Positions 47,586-56,557 of a stretch of DNA of 64,000 bases are shown one piece after another (position 1 is the stretch's first letter; the number at the start of each line of letters is the position of its first letter). Origin of the DNA: Marinobacter gudaonensis (lineage in GTDB: Bacteria > Pseudomonadota > Gammaproteobacteria > Pseudomonadales > Oleiphilaceae); the NCBI RefSeq assembly GCF_900115175.1, contig NZ_FOYV01000001.1, positions 1,922,001 to 1,986,000 of the forward strand. The letters are read 5' to 3'. The translations under genes were made by a program, and so were the position numbers. A model generated the notes under the pieces. The model saw only the letters and a program-made list of their open reading frames with translations, was not told the origin of the DNA and did no database searches.

Positions 47586-48966
47586 ACTGTTCCCGATATT
47601 TGCGGACAATTTTCAGAGCAAGAACGTTAAGCAGCAGCGTCGCCACGAACAGCATGGCGCCCAGGGCGAAGGCCGCCAGGGTCTTGGCGCTGTCGAATTC
47701 CTGATCACCGGTCAGAAGGGTCACGATCTGCACGGTCACTGTGGTGACCGACTCCAGCGGGTTGGCCGTCAGGTTGGCGGCAAGGCCCGCAGCCATGACC
47801 ACGATCATGGTTTCGCCAATGGCGCGGGAAACCGCCAGCAGAACACCCCCCATGATGCCGGGCAATGCCGCCGGGAAGATCACCTTTTTCATGGTTTCAG
47901 ACTGGGTGGCGCCCAGCGCGAGTGAGCCGTCCCGAAGGTTCTGAGGCACGGCGTTGATCACATCGTCCGACAGCGATGAGACAAAAGGAATGATCATGAT
48001 GCCCATGACGCCACCGGCAGCCAGGGCGCTCTGGGACGATGCATCGATACCGAAAGAAGCGGCAAAATCACTGATGAAGGGCGCCACGGTGAGCGCGGCG
48101 AAAAAGCCGTAGACCACGGTCGGAATGCCCGCAAGCATTTCCAGCAGCGGCTTGAAAATACCTCGGACCCGCTTGTTCGCGTATTCCGAAAGGTAAATGG
48201 CCGAAAGCAGGCCCACCGGAACCGCTACCACCATGGCAATGGCGGAAATCAGCAGGGTGCCGGTGAACAGGGGCACCATGCCGAAGGCGCCCTCGGCCGC
48301 CACCTGGTCGGCCCGGAGTGCCGTCTGGGGGCTCCATTGGGTGCCGAAGAAAAACTCGAAGAAAGAAATCTTCTGGAAAAACCGGATGGTTTCAAAGGCC
48401 ACCGAGAAGACAATGCCTACGGTTGTGAGAATGGCCAGCGCCGCACAGGCGAAGAAGATCCACTTCAACGTCGTTTCCACCTGACTGCGGGCGTTCAGCG
48501 TCGGACGAATACGCAACCAGCCCAGGAAACCCGCCAGTACCGCCACCGCAACCACCAGCACCGTCATGTAAAGCCGGCTCTGGGCGCGCAGTGATTTCAG
48601 TCGTTCTGCCGCCTCGGCCACCGGCGCCTCGACAAACCCCGGCGGCAGGGCGCCGCTGGCCACGTTACTGATCTGGCTGAGCAGCAGGCTGGCACGGCCC
48701 TCGCCCTCGGGTACCAGCTCTGGCGGCAATGAACCAATCACCAGCAGTTGAATAACCTTGCCCTGAAATGCGGCCCACAGCGCCAGGACAATCAGCGCGG
48801 GAATGCCGCACCAGAGCGCAGCGCGGGCACCGTAGTAGAACGGCAGGGATTTAAGATGCCGGATACCGCCCATGGGCATGGCCAGGGAGCGGGAGCGGGC
48901 GTATCCAAGACCATAGGCCACCGCGATACAGACGATGACCAATAGCATGAGGTTAGCCGGTTGCAT
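47578..48966 (-). CDS. pstC: Phosphate ABC transporter permease PstC, long form
   Basis: Permease partner of PstA. The 462 residues are longer than E. coli PstC (319). Two N-terminal hydrophobic segments (about 5-18 and 45-70) enclose sequence related to the extended PstC of Pseudomonas-like bacteria, and a further soluble stretch runs from about 75 to 135. The core has VPVGLLSAIYLSEYANKRVRGIFKPLLEMLAGIPTVVYGFF and the contact loop GSLALGATQSETMKKVIFPAALPGIMGG. A terminator separates it from pstS. Confidence 0.93.
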   Translation of the reverse strand: MQPANLMLLVIVCIAVAYGLGYARSRSLAMPMGGIRHLKSLPFYYGARAALWCGIPALIVLALWAAFQGKVIQLLVIGSLPPELVPEGEGRASLLLSQISNVASGALPPGFVEAPVAEAAERLKSLRAQSRLYMTVLVVAVAVLAGFLGWLRIRPTLNARSQVETTLKWIFFACAALAILTTVGIVFSVAFETIRFFQKISFFEFFFGTQWSPQTALRADQVAAEGAFGMVPLFTGTLLISAIAMVVAVPVGLLSAIYLSEYANKRVRGIFKPLLEMLAGIPTVVYGFFAALTVAPFISDFAASFGIDASSQSALAAGGVMGIMIIPFVSSLSDDVINAVPQNLRDGSLALGATQSETMKKVIFPAALPGIMGGVLLAVSRAIGETMIVVMAAGLAANLTANPLESVTTVTVQIVTLLTGDQEFDSAKTLAAFALGAMLFVATLLLNVLALKIVRKYREQYD

Positions 48967-49047
48967 GAAGTTTCCTGTTTGGCATGTTTAGCAGGTCACA
49001 AGTGTAAAGGGTCAGACAAGGATTCGCACCCTGGACCCTGACGCACG

Positions 49048-49080
49048 AAAGGGTGCGGCCCCGAAGAGCCGCACCCTTTT
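49048..49080 (-). terminator. Attenuating terminator between pstS and pstC
   Basis: AAAGGGTGCGGC (49048-49059) and GCCGCACCCTTT (49068-49079) form a 12-bp stem with an 8-base loop, 24 bases past the pstS stop on the minus strand. On that strand the stem is followed by CGTGCGTC after TTT, so it may act as an incomplete terminator or RNA-stabilising stem, letting pstS exceed pstCAB in abundance. Confidence 0.75.
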
Positions 49081-49104
49081 GCTCGTCTGGCGTGAAAGCC
49101 GGGC

Positions 49105-50154
49105 TTACATCAGCTCGTCTTTCGCCAGGTTCGGCATGTTTTCAGCTTTGTCCTGAAGCTGCATCAGGGCATCGCGCGGCGGTACAATCAGACCCACGCT
49201 CTTCAGGTAGCCGTTAGGGCCCATGGCGCCAGGGCTGGTGAATTCAGCCACATACTCGGCAATGCCAGGAACAACGCCAACGTGCGCCTTTTTCACGTAG
49301 AAGAACAGGGAACGGGCCACCGGGTACTCGTCGGCAGCAATTGCCTCGGCAGTCGGCACCATGCCGTTCAGGGTAGCGGCCTGCAGACGGTCGGCGTTCT
49401 CTTCCAGGAAGCTGTAGCCGAACACACCGTACATATCGGTATCGCCGATCAGCTTTTGCACGATCAGGTTGTCGTTCTCGCCAGCTTCAATGAAGGCGCC
49501 GTCCTCACGAATGCTCTGACACACCGATTCCATGTCGTCTTCGCTCATGTTGGCAACCGCTGGCAGGTCCTCACAGCCACCCTGCAGGGCCAGCTCGTTG
49601 AAGGAGTCACGGGTACCGGATGTCGGGGGCGGTCCCATCACACGAATCGGCTTGTTCGGCAGACTGGAGTCAATGTCGCTCCACTTCTTGTAAGGGTTGG
49701 CAACCAACTCGTTTTCGTTCTTGGGATTGGGCACTTCCTTGCCCAGGGCCAGGAACAACTGCTCCAGGGTGATCTCGAGGTTCTCGGCCTCTTTGGAGCT
49801 GGCAATCACGATGCCGTCGGAACCGATACGGAACTCAGTGATGTCCTTAACGCCATTGCTCTGGCACAGATCAAACTCGGACGGCTTCATGCGGCGGGAA
49901 GCGTTGGTGATGTCCGGGTGCTGGGTGCCCACGCCCTGGCAGAACAGTTTCAGACCGCCGCCGGAGCCGGTGGACTCGAGCTTGGGAGTCGGGAAATCGG
50001 AGTTGGCACCAAAACGCTCAGCCACAACAGTAGCAAACGGATAAACCGTGGAAGAGCCCACGATGCTGATGGTGTCACGAGCCATGGCAGGTGCGGACAG
50101 GGCGGCCACCGAGCCGGCCAGCGCAACGGTCGCGAGTGCTTTGTTCAGTTTCAT
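49105..50154 (-). CDS. pstS: Phosphate-binding periplasmic protein PstS
   Basis: Binds phosphate in the periplasm and delivers it to PstCA. The 349 residues start with a signal peptide (LATVALAGSVAALSAPAMA, cleavage near residue 25). Then come ISIVGSSTVYPFATVVAERF and LESTGSGGGLKLFCQG, where the SSTV and TGSGGG loops contact phosphate, and later PTSGTRDSFNELAL. It belongs to the longer PstS type found with extended PstA and PstC. The ATG at 50154 is chosen over the GTG at 50157. A Pho box lies about 77 bases upstream. Confidence 0.96.
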   Translation of the reverse strand: MKLNKALATVALAGSVAALSAPAMARDTISIVGSSTVYPFATVVAERFGANSDFPTPKLESTGSGGGLKLFCQGVGTQHPDITNASRRMKPSEFDLCQSNGVKDITEFRIGSDGIVIASSKEAENLEITLEQLFLALGKEVPNPKNENELVANPYKKWSDIDSSLPNKPIRVMGPPPTSGTRDSFNELALQGGCEDLPAVANMSEDDMESVCQSIREDGAFIEAGENDNLIVQKLIGDTDMYGVFGYSFLEENADRLQAATLNGMVPTAEAIAADEYPVARSLFFYVKKAHVGVVPGIAEYVAEFTSPGAMGPNGYLKSVGLIVPPRDALMQLQDKAENMPNLAKDELM

Positions 50155-50230
50155 CACGTCGAGTCTCCATTATTGGTTTGGACGTTGTGTCGGATGTCTT
50201 TTACCGATGGGTGCAGACTAATGGCACTCT

Positions 50231-50248
50231 GTGACAACTTTGTTACAG
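50231..50248 (-). promoter_or_regulatory. Pho box of the pstSCAB-phoU operon
   Basis: On the minus strand CTGTAACAAAGTTGTCAC has two 7-bp half-sites, CTGTAAC and TTGTCAC, 4 bp apart. CATTAG, about 7 bases downstream, is a possible -10. The order and half-sites mirror those upstream of phoB. The 193-bp gap also carries the upstream region of the divergent thioesterase gene. Confidence 0.85.
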
Positions 50249-50350
50249 CTCCTGAAATATAGTTGGGAATACTGAAATTTGCTTGCAGCGGCGCGCAAGG
50301 CAGTTACCATGCGGGGAACAACAATTCCAGGCATGCGCTGAGGCAGTACG

Positions 50351-50755
50351 ATGACAGCATTCGACGATGACAAACCCACGCCAAGGGGCGAACTCACGCT
50401 CCAGGTTATTCCCCTTCCCGCAGACACCAACGCCAACGGCGATGTGTTCGCAGGCTGGCTGGTCAAACAGATGGATCTTGCCGCCAACACTGTGGCCGGA
50501 CGGATATCCCAGGGCCGCAACGCCACCGTGGCCATGGACAGGATGGAGTTCCTCTCGCCACTGCGGGTCGGCTCCCAGGTTGGCTGTTATTGCGAGCTGG
50601 TGGACATCGGTCGCAGCTCCATGAAGATCAACGTGGAGGTCTGGACTCTGGACCGCACCGCCCGGACTCCCCGCAAGGTGACCGAAGGCCTTTTTGTTTA
50701 TGTTGCCATCGATGAGCACGGGCGAATCCGGGAAGTGCCTGACCAGAGCCTGTAA
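50351..50755 (+). CDS. yciA: Acyl-CoA thioesterase, YciA type
   Basis: Hot-dog-fold hydrolase that frees CoA from acyl-CoA in the cytoplasm. The 134 residues show DTNANGDVFAGWLVKQMDLAANTVAG (catalytic Asp and the G-G-W turn), ATVAMDRMEFLSPLRVGSQV and EGLFVYVAIDEHG, matching YciA/HIBADH-type thioesterases. It is divergent from pstS and convergent with the gene at 50759, from which it is 3 bases away. Confidence 0.88.
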   Translation: MTAFDDDKPTPRGELTLQVIPLPADTNANGDVFAGWLVKQMDLAANTVAGRISQGRNATVAMDRMEFLSPLRVGSQVGCYCELVDIGRSSMKINVEVWTLDRTARTPRKVTEGLFVYVAIDEHGRIREVPDQSL

Positions 50756-50758
50756 TGA

Positions 50759-51751
50759 TTATGTCCAGCCATGCAGCAGACGGGCATAGTTGAGGCGCTC
50801 CCAGGTTCGACTGTTGGGCGCGTTTGCCATGGACAGTGCTCCCCGTGCCTCCGCCAGGTCACGGTACCCCATATCCGACAGCCGCCGGCCCAATTCGCCG
50901 TGTATTCGCGCCATGGCCCTGGGACCTTCTGCCAGCAAAGCAGAAACCACCTGAACCACCGTTGCTCCGGAAAGCAGGGCCTTGGCCGCATCATCACCGG
51001 TATGCACCCCACCGGAGGCGGCCATCTCCAGCCCTGTCCGGCCAAAGAGCATGGCAATCCCGTGCAGCCGCAACGGCAGCTCGGCACTGGAGGACAGCAC
51101 CACCTTCCGGCTCAGCTCCAGCGCATCCAGATCCATCTCCGGCTGGTAAAACCGGTTAAACAGCACCAGCCCGCGCGCCCCGGCCTTTTCGGTTCCGGCC
51201 ACGAACGCAGGCAACGCCGAGTAGAAAGGGGATAGCTTCACGCTGACCGGGATGCTGACCTGCTCAGCCACCGCATTTATGACCGCCAGTTGCCGCTGCT
51301 CCAGGGTTTGTGCCGTTTCCGCGGGGTCTGACGCCGGGTCATAAAGATTCAGCTCGATGGCATGGGCACCCGCCGCTTCCATTTCCACGGCGTGCCCCGT
51401 CCAGCCTCCGGTCGAGATGCCGTTGAGCGAGGCAATCACCGGCACATCCAGCGATTGTCGCAGCAGCTCCAGGCGCTGCAGGTAGCTATCTGATCCCATC
51501 TCAAACAACTCGGATTCCGGGAAGAAGGAGCGCGCCTCCGCATCGGTATGGGTTCGGGAATCGATAAACCGGTGAGCGGCCATCTGCTCCTCTACCAGCT
51601 GCTCCTCGAACAGCGAATGCATGACAACGGCGCCCGCACCGGCCCTGACGCAGGCCTTCAGTGCATCCAGGTCGTCGGTCAGCGGACTGGCGCCGACCAC
51701 CAGGGGCGAGCGGAGCTCGAGGCCCAGCCAGCGGGTTGCCAGATCAGTCAT
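50759..51751 (-). CDS. Dihydroorotate dehydrogenase-like FMN protein paired with NifJ
   Basis: TIM-barrel flavoprotein of 330 residues: LGLELRSPLVVGASPLTDD, IASLNGISTGGWTGHAVEMEAAGAHAIELNLYDP, VSVKLSPFYS and the phosphate-binding ASGGVHTGDDAAKALLSGATVVQVVSALL. The residues recall PyrD-type enzymes, but proteins of this subgroup occur next to pyruvate:ferredoxin oxidoreductase genes and are not the pyrimidine enzyme. The ATG at 51751 overlaps the nifJ stop in ATGACTGA, so translation is coupled. Electron transfer related to NifJ is an inference from that pairing. Confidence 0.83.
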   Translation of the reverse strand: MTDLATRWLGLELRSPLVVGASPLTDDLDALKACVRAGAGAVVMHSLFEEQLVEEQMAAHRFIDSRTHTDAEARSFFPESELFEMGSDSYLQRLELLRQSLDVPVIASLNGISTGGWTGHAVEMEAAGAHAIELNLYDPASDPAETAQTLEQRQLAVINAVAEQVSIPVSVKLSPFYSALPAFVAGTEKAGARGLVLFNRFYQPEMDLDALELSRKVVLSSSAELPLRLHGIAMLFGRTGLEMAASGGVHTGDDAAKALLSGATVVQVVSALLAEGPRAMARIHGELGRRLSDMGYRDLAEARGALSMANAPNSRTWERLNYARLLHGWT

Positions 51752-54700
51752 GACGTTCACCCTTATCGTTGTCAGCATCGGACGATTCGTGAGGCTCGAA
51801 ATGGATCCCCGCCAGTTGCTTGTAGAGCTCCCGCTGTTCCGTTGCCGCCTCCGACGCTGCGGCCACCAGCTGTTCGTAGCGCTGGGGTTCTCTCAGCTCC
51901 AGCATCCGGAAGCGGGCCTCTTCCTGCATGTAGGCTTTCATGGTGATTTTCTGGCGCGGCGAATCCAGTTGCAGGGGCGGAAGGCCCTCATGAATGCGTC
52001 GGGGATCAAACCGGTACAGTGGCCAGGCCCAGCTGTCCACCGCCCGTTTCTGCTGGGCCGGCGAATGCACCAGGTCATAGCCGTGGGCAATACAGGGACT
52101 GTGGGCAATGATCAGGGCCGGGCCCTCAAAACTCTCGGCCTCCTGCAGCGCCCGGGCAGTCTGGTTGCTGTGGGATTGTAGGGCGATCTGGGCCACATAA
52201 ACGTGACCGTAGCTCATGGCCAGCAGACCCAGGTCCTTCTTGCGGGTGGCCTTGCCGGCGGCGGCAAACTTGGCGATGGCACCCATGGGCGTGGCTTTTG
52301 ATTGCTGGCCGCCGGTGTTGGAATACACCTCGGTGTCCAACACCAGCAGTTTCAGATTCTGGCCCGAGGCCAGGGCGTGGTCCAGGCCGCCGTAGCCAAT
52401 GTCATAGGCCCAGCCGTCACCGCCAATCACCCAGACGCTCTTCGGGCAGAGCTCGTCGGCCAGACTTTCAAGTTCCCGGGCCTCCGGCCCCTCCTGGTCC
52501 GTCAGCCAGCTACGGAGCTGCTCGATGGCGGCGCGCCGCGACGCCATGGCGGTTTCATCGATTGTCGTGCAGGGAGTGGTCAGGTCCGTATAAAGCCCCC
52601 CGGGCAACTGACCCTGCACTGCGTCCAGCAACTGCCGGGCCCGGTCGACAAGCTTGTCCAGCCCCAGACGCATACCCAGGCCCAGTTCTGCGGCGTCTTC
52701 GAACAATGAATTGTTCCAGGTGGGCCCCCGGCCGTCGGCATTCACCGTGTAGGGCGTGGTTGGCAGATTGCCACCGTAGATCGAGGAACAACCGGTGGCG
52801 TTCGCAATCAGCAGCCGATCGCCCACCAGTTGAGTCAGCAGACGGATATAGGGTGTTTCACCGCAACCGGAACAGGCGCCCGAATATTCGAACAGCGGAA
52901 TCAGCAGCGGCAGGGCTTTGAAGTCGCGGGGGATGCGGTCTCTGGGCACATCCGGAATACGCCGGAAGAACGCCAGGTTCTCCGCTTCCACCTCACGATG
53001 CTGCTCGATGGGCTGCATGTTGATGGCTTTGCGCTTTGGCTGGGTCCGGTCCTTTGCCGGGCAAACCTCGACACACAAACCGCAGCCGGTGCAGTCATCA
53101 GGGGCCACCTGAATCCGGTAATCCAGACCTTCCAGTTCAGAGGTCTGGGTTTCCGGCACGGCTTCGAAGCTCTCGGGAGCCCCCTTGGCCGCCTCGGGCT
53201 CGAACACCTTGCTGGCGATCGCGGTGTGGGGGCAGATCATTGCGCAGAAGTTGCACTGAACGCAGAGGTCGGACTCCCAGATCGGAATGTCCAGGGCAAT
53301 GGTTCGCTTCTCGTACTGGCTGGTGCCCGTTGGCCAGGTGCCATCTGGTGGGAACGCACTGACCGGCAGCTTGTCCCCTTGTCCTTCCAGTAGCAGACGA
53401 GTAACTTTTTGCACAAAGTCTGGCGCATCTTCTGGCACTCTCGGTGATCGGGTGCGGGTGGCCGTTACCTTATCCGGCACCGTTACTTCATGCAGGTTGT
53501 CCAGCGCCGAGTCCACCGCCTCCACATTTCGGCGCACCACCTCGGGACCGCGCCGGCCCCAGGTCTTGCGGATGGACTCCTTGATCTGGGCAATGGCCTC
53601 ATCCCGGGGCAGGATATCCGCCAGGGCGAAGAAACAGACCTGCATCACCGTGTTGATCCGCCGTTCCAGCCCCGCTTTTTCCGCCACCTCGGCGGCATCG
53701 ATAACAAACAGGCGTGCCCTGCGCTCAACCAGCGCCCGCTGGATCTCCACCGATAACCGGTCCCAGACCTCATCTACTCCCCAGGGCACATTGAGCAGCA
53801 CCGTTGCGCCCTCGGCGGCGTGTTCCAGCACATCAAACCGTTCCAGGAACTGGGGTGCATGAATGGCCACAAACTGGGCCTTGTTGATCTGGTAGCTGGA
53901 GCGGATGGGCAACGGGCCGAACCGCAGGTGGGATACCGTGGTCGCGCCGGATTTCTTGGAGTCGTAGACGAAATGGCCCTGGGCAAAGAGGTTCGTGCCC
54001 TCGCCCAGAATCTTGATGCTGGCTTTGTTACTGCTAACAGTGCCATCGGCGCCGAGACCGAAGAACAGGGCCCGACGGGTTTTCGGGGATTCAATATCCA
54101 GTTCGCTGTCCACGTCCAGCGAGAGATGGGTGACATCGTCGCGCACACCGACCGTAAAACGGGTCTTGGGGGCTTCGGCCTTCAGCTCCTCGAAAATGGC
54201 GCACACCATGGCCGGGGTAAACTCCCGGGAAGACAGGCCGTATCGACCGCCGATCACCCGGGGCAGCACCTTGCGCTCACCCTGGCTCCAGGCGTCCATC
54301 AGAGCGCCACTGACTTCCAGCAGCAGTGGCTCGCCCTGGGCTCCGGGTTCCTTAGTGCGGTCCAATACCGCCAGGTGCTCAACCGTATCCGGCAACGCGT
54401 TCAGAAAGCGATCGGTGGCAAAGGGCCGGAACAGACGCACCTTGAGGACCCCGACCTTTTTGCCCTGCGCCAGCAGCCACTCGACCGTCTCATGGGCGCA
54501 TTCGGCCCCAGAGCCCATCAGAATGACCACCCTGTCGGCCTCGGGGTGACCAACATAGTCAAACAACCGGTACTGACGGCCGCTAATGCTGGCAAACCGG
54601 TCCATCACGGCTTCCAACTTGTCCGGAAACGCTTCATAGAAGGGATTGATGGCCTCCCTGGCCTGAAAGAAGGCATCCGGGTTCTGGGAGGTGCCTCGAA

Positions 54701-55337
54701 CTAATGGCCTGTCCGGCGTCATCCGGCGGCTGCGATGGGTTTCCACCCCTTCATGAGATACCAGCGCCTTCAAATCGTCATCGCTCAGGGCTGCGATTTT
54801 GGAAATTTCATGGGAGGTCCGAAAGCCGTCGAAGAAATGCATGACCGGCACCCGGGTTTCGAGGGTGACCGCATGGCCGATGGCCGCCAGATCCTGGGCT
54901 TCCTGAACCGACCCCGACGCCAGCAGGGCAAACCCGGTACCCCGGGCACTCATCACATCGGAATGGTCGCAGAAGATAGACAGCGCATGGGTAGCAATGC
55001 TGCGGGCGGCAATGTGCATGCACAACGGCGACAGCTCGCCGGCAATCTTGTACAGGTTGGGCAGCATCAGCAGCAGCCCCTGGGAAGCAGTAAAGGTGGT
55101 TACCAGTGAACCGGCCTGCAAGGCGCCGTGCATAGCGCCGGCTGCGCCCGCCTCCGACTGCATTTCCACCATAGCAGGCACCTGGCCCCACAGGTTGGGT
55201 CGACCCAGGGCGGCCCAGTCGTCGGCGTGCTCGCCCATGGCTGACGCCGGGGTGATCGGATAGATGGCGATGGTTTCACTGAGGCGATAGGCCACCGAGG
55301 CCACCGCTTCATTGCCGTCGAGGGTATGGAATTCCAT
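51744..55337 (-). CDS. nifJ: Pyruvate:ferredoxin (flavodoxin) oxidoreductase NifJ
   Basis: Single-chain enzyme of 1197 residues that oxidises pyruvate to acetyl-CoA, reducing ferredoxin or flavodoxin. Order: domain I pyrimidine-binding part (LDGNEAVASVAYRLSETIAIYPITPAS), the gamma-like domain around 420-620, two 4Fe-4S motifs near residue 690 (CVQCNFCAMICP) and 745 (CTGCGLCVEVCP), and the ThDP domain from about 820 (YSGACSGCGETPYIRLL, IANATGCSSIYGGNLP, VIGGDGWAYDIGYGGLDH). The ATG at 55337 with AGGGAG eight bases upstream is chosen over the GTG at 55343. An enzyme of this type in an otherwise aerobic gene setting is notable. Confidence 0.95.
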   Translation of the reverse strand: MEFHTLDGNEAVASVAYRLSETIAIYPITPASAMGEHADDWAALGRPNLWGQVPAMVEMQSEAGAAGAMHGALQAGSLVTTFTASQGLLLMLPNLYKIAGELSPLCMHIAARSIATHALSIFCDHSDVMSARGTGFALLASGSVQEAQDLAAIGHAVTLETRVPVMHFFDGFRTSHEISKIAALSDDDLKALVSHEGVETHRSRRMTPDRPLVRGTSQNPDAFFQAREAINPFYEAFPDKLEAVMDRFASISGRQYRLFDYVGHPEADRVVILMGSGAECAHETVEWLLAQGKKVGVLKVRLFRPFATDRFLNALPDTVEHLAVLDRTKEPGAQGEPLLLEVSGALMDAWSQGERKVLPRVIGGRYGLSSREFTPAMVCAIFEELKAEAPKTRFTVGVRDDVTHLSLDVDSELDIESPKTRRALFFGLGADGTVSSNKASIKILGEGTNLFAQGHFVYDSKKSGATTVSHLRFGPLPIRSSYQINKAQFVAIHAPQFLERFDVLEHAAEGATVLLNVPWGVDEVWDRLSVEIQRALVERRARLFVIDAAEVAEKAGLERRINTVMQVCFFALADILPRDEAIAQIKESIRKTWGRRGPEVVRRNVEAVDSALDNLHEVTVPDKVTATRTRSPRVPEDAPDFVQKVTRLLLEGQGDKLPVSAFPPDGTWPTGTSQYEKRTIALDIPIWESDLCVQCNFCAMICPHTAIASKVFEPEAAKGAPESFEAVPETQTSELEGLDYRIQVAPDDCTGCGLCVEVCPAKDRTQPKRKAINMQPIEQHREVEAENLAFFRRIPDVPRDRIPRDFKALPLLIPLFEYSGACSGCGETPYIRLLTQLVGDRLLIANATGCSSIYGGNLPTTPYTVNADGRGPTWNNSLFEDAAELGLGMRLGLDKLVDRARQLLDAVQGQLPGGLYTDLTTPCTTIDETAMASRRAAIEQLRSWLTDQEGPEARELESLADELCPKSVWVIGGDGWAYDIGYGGLDHALASGQNLKLLVLDTEVYSNTGGQQSKATPMGAIAKFAAAGKATRKKDLGLLAMSYGHVYVAQIALQSHSNQTARALQEAESFEGPALIIAHSPCIAHGYDLVHSPAQQKRAVDSWAWPLYRFDPRRIHEGLPPLQLDSPRQKITMKAYMQEEARFRMLELREPQRYEQLVAAASEAATEQRELYKQLAGIHFEPHESSDADNDKGERHD

Positions 55338-55447
55338 GGCCACGACTCCCTGTGCTAAGGCCGACAGACAAATTTGAGTCTAGTTTGGGGCCGGACAACC
55401 GCAAGGGGGCGGGTTTGATCTGGGACAGGTTTGGTTGCGAAATCGCG

Positions 55448-56548
55448 TCAACCGACAGCAACACCGGTGGCAATCATTTGCTCAAACAGCAACCGGTAGT
55501 CTTCCGCCAGCCGGGTTGCCCGCCAGGCGTCCGGCGCCGAGGTCGGCGGGCGATTTGCCAGCAGGGACACCAGTTGATCGGTGGCGGCCTCGGCTTCCTG
55601 TTCGGGGTCCTGCTCGTGACTGGCGTAGCGGCATGACTCGGGCACGTACTCGCGGTAGGCCAGCCGGTCTGGCGCCAGCGGTACGCAGCCGGAGGCCATG
55701 GCCTCAAGCATCGCCAGGCCCTGGAAGTCGTGCAGGGCCGTCGAGACCACCACATCCGCCTGGCACAACAGCTGCTCGTAACGGGCGCGATTGTCCAGGT
55801 AGCCCCAGTGTTCAATCCGCCCGTCGAACTCCTCCCGTATCCGGTCGAACACCGTCGGGTATTGGCGGAAACGCTCCCCCACCACACTGAGCCGGAACGG
55901 GATCGATCGCCGCCGGAGCACCTGCAGGAACCGATGCAGCCGTTCCGGGCCCTTGTCGTACTCCCACCGATGGTTCCAGAGCAGGTGCGGGCAGTCGGGG
56001 TTGGCCAGTGCCGGACGGTCGCAGAACAGCCGATCTTCAATGGGCACCGGCAAAACCCGGGATTTGAGCCGCAGCTGGTCCACCAGTCCCGAGGGCACCT
56101 GGTCCGGCAGCCGGTCCAGAAAAGTCGCCACGCCGGACAGGAAGCTGTCCCGGTTCCAGGCACTGTTGAACACCACCTGTTCCGCCGAGATCGCGCTGTA
56201 GAGGTTCACCATCTGAGGGTCGGCGCTGGCGTTCTGGCCGCTGGACACCGGGAAGGCAAACTGGTTTTCGTGCATGTACAGCAGGCAGGGCGTGTCTGCC
56301 AGTTGGCGATGCAGGCCCCGCAGGGTGGCCAGATCCACCATGGACGTGGCCACAACAAGATCCCGGGGCTCCGAAAGCAGCGGCTCGTTCAGCCAACTCA
56401 GGGGGTTGCCCCGAATTCGCCAACGAAAATACCTGGGCGGCAGCGCCAGGTGACTCCAGACATACTCCGGACACAGGCTCGCAAGCTGCTCTCGCCAGCG
56501 CTGGTGGCTGGCGGCATCGTAAGCCGAGAGCAACAGAAGGTTCGACAC
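55448..56548 (-). CDS. DUF3524 glycosyltransferase, queuosine-tRNA mannosyltransferase-like
   Basis: The 366 residues match the family whose human member (GTDC1, now QTMAN) adds mannose to queuosine in tRNA(Asp). The N-terminal half has the family signature: LLLSAYDAASHQRWREQL, then LALPPRYFRWRIRGNPLSWL, and LLYMHENQFAFPVSSGQ. The C-terminal half is a GT-B glycosyltransferase domain (LLWNHRWEYDKGPERLHRFL, DVVVSTALHDFQGLAMLEAMASGCVPLAP). Cytoplasmic action on tRNA is inferred by homology; the bacterial substrate is unproven. It ends 110 bases upstream of nifJ and has no queuosine gene beside it. Confidence 0.8.
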   Translation of the reverse strand: MSNLLLLSAYDAASHQRWREQLASLCPEYVWSHLALPPRYFRWRIRGNPLSWLNEPLLSEPRDLVVATSMVDLATLRGLHRQLADTPCLLYMHENQFAFPVSSGQNASADPQMVNLYSAISAEQVVFNSAWNRDSFLSGVATFLDRLPDQVPSGLVDQLRLKSRVLPVPIEDRLFCDRPALANPDCPHLLWNHRWEYDKGPERLHRFLQVLRRRSIPFRLSVVGERFRQYPTVFDRIREEFDGRIEHWGYLDNRARYEQLLCQADVVVSTALHDFQGLAMLEAMASGCVPLAPDRLAYREYVPESCRYASHEQDPEQEAEAATDQLVSLLANRPPTSAPDAWRATRLAEDYRLLFEQMIATGVAVG

Positions 56549-56557
56549 CGGCCAGCC

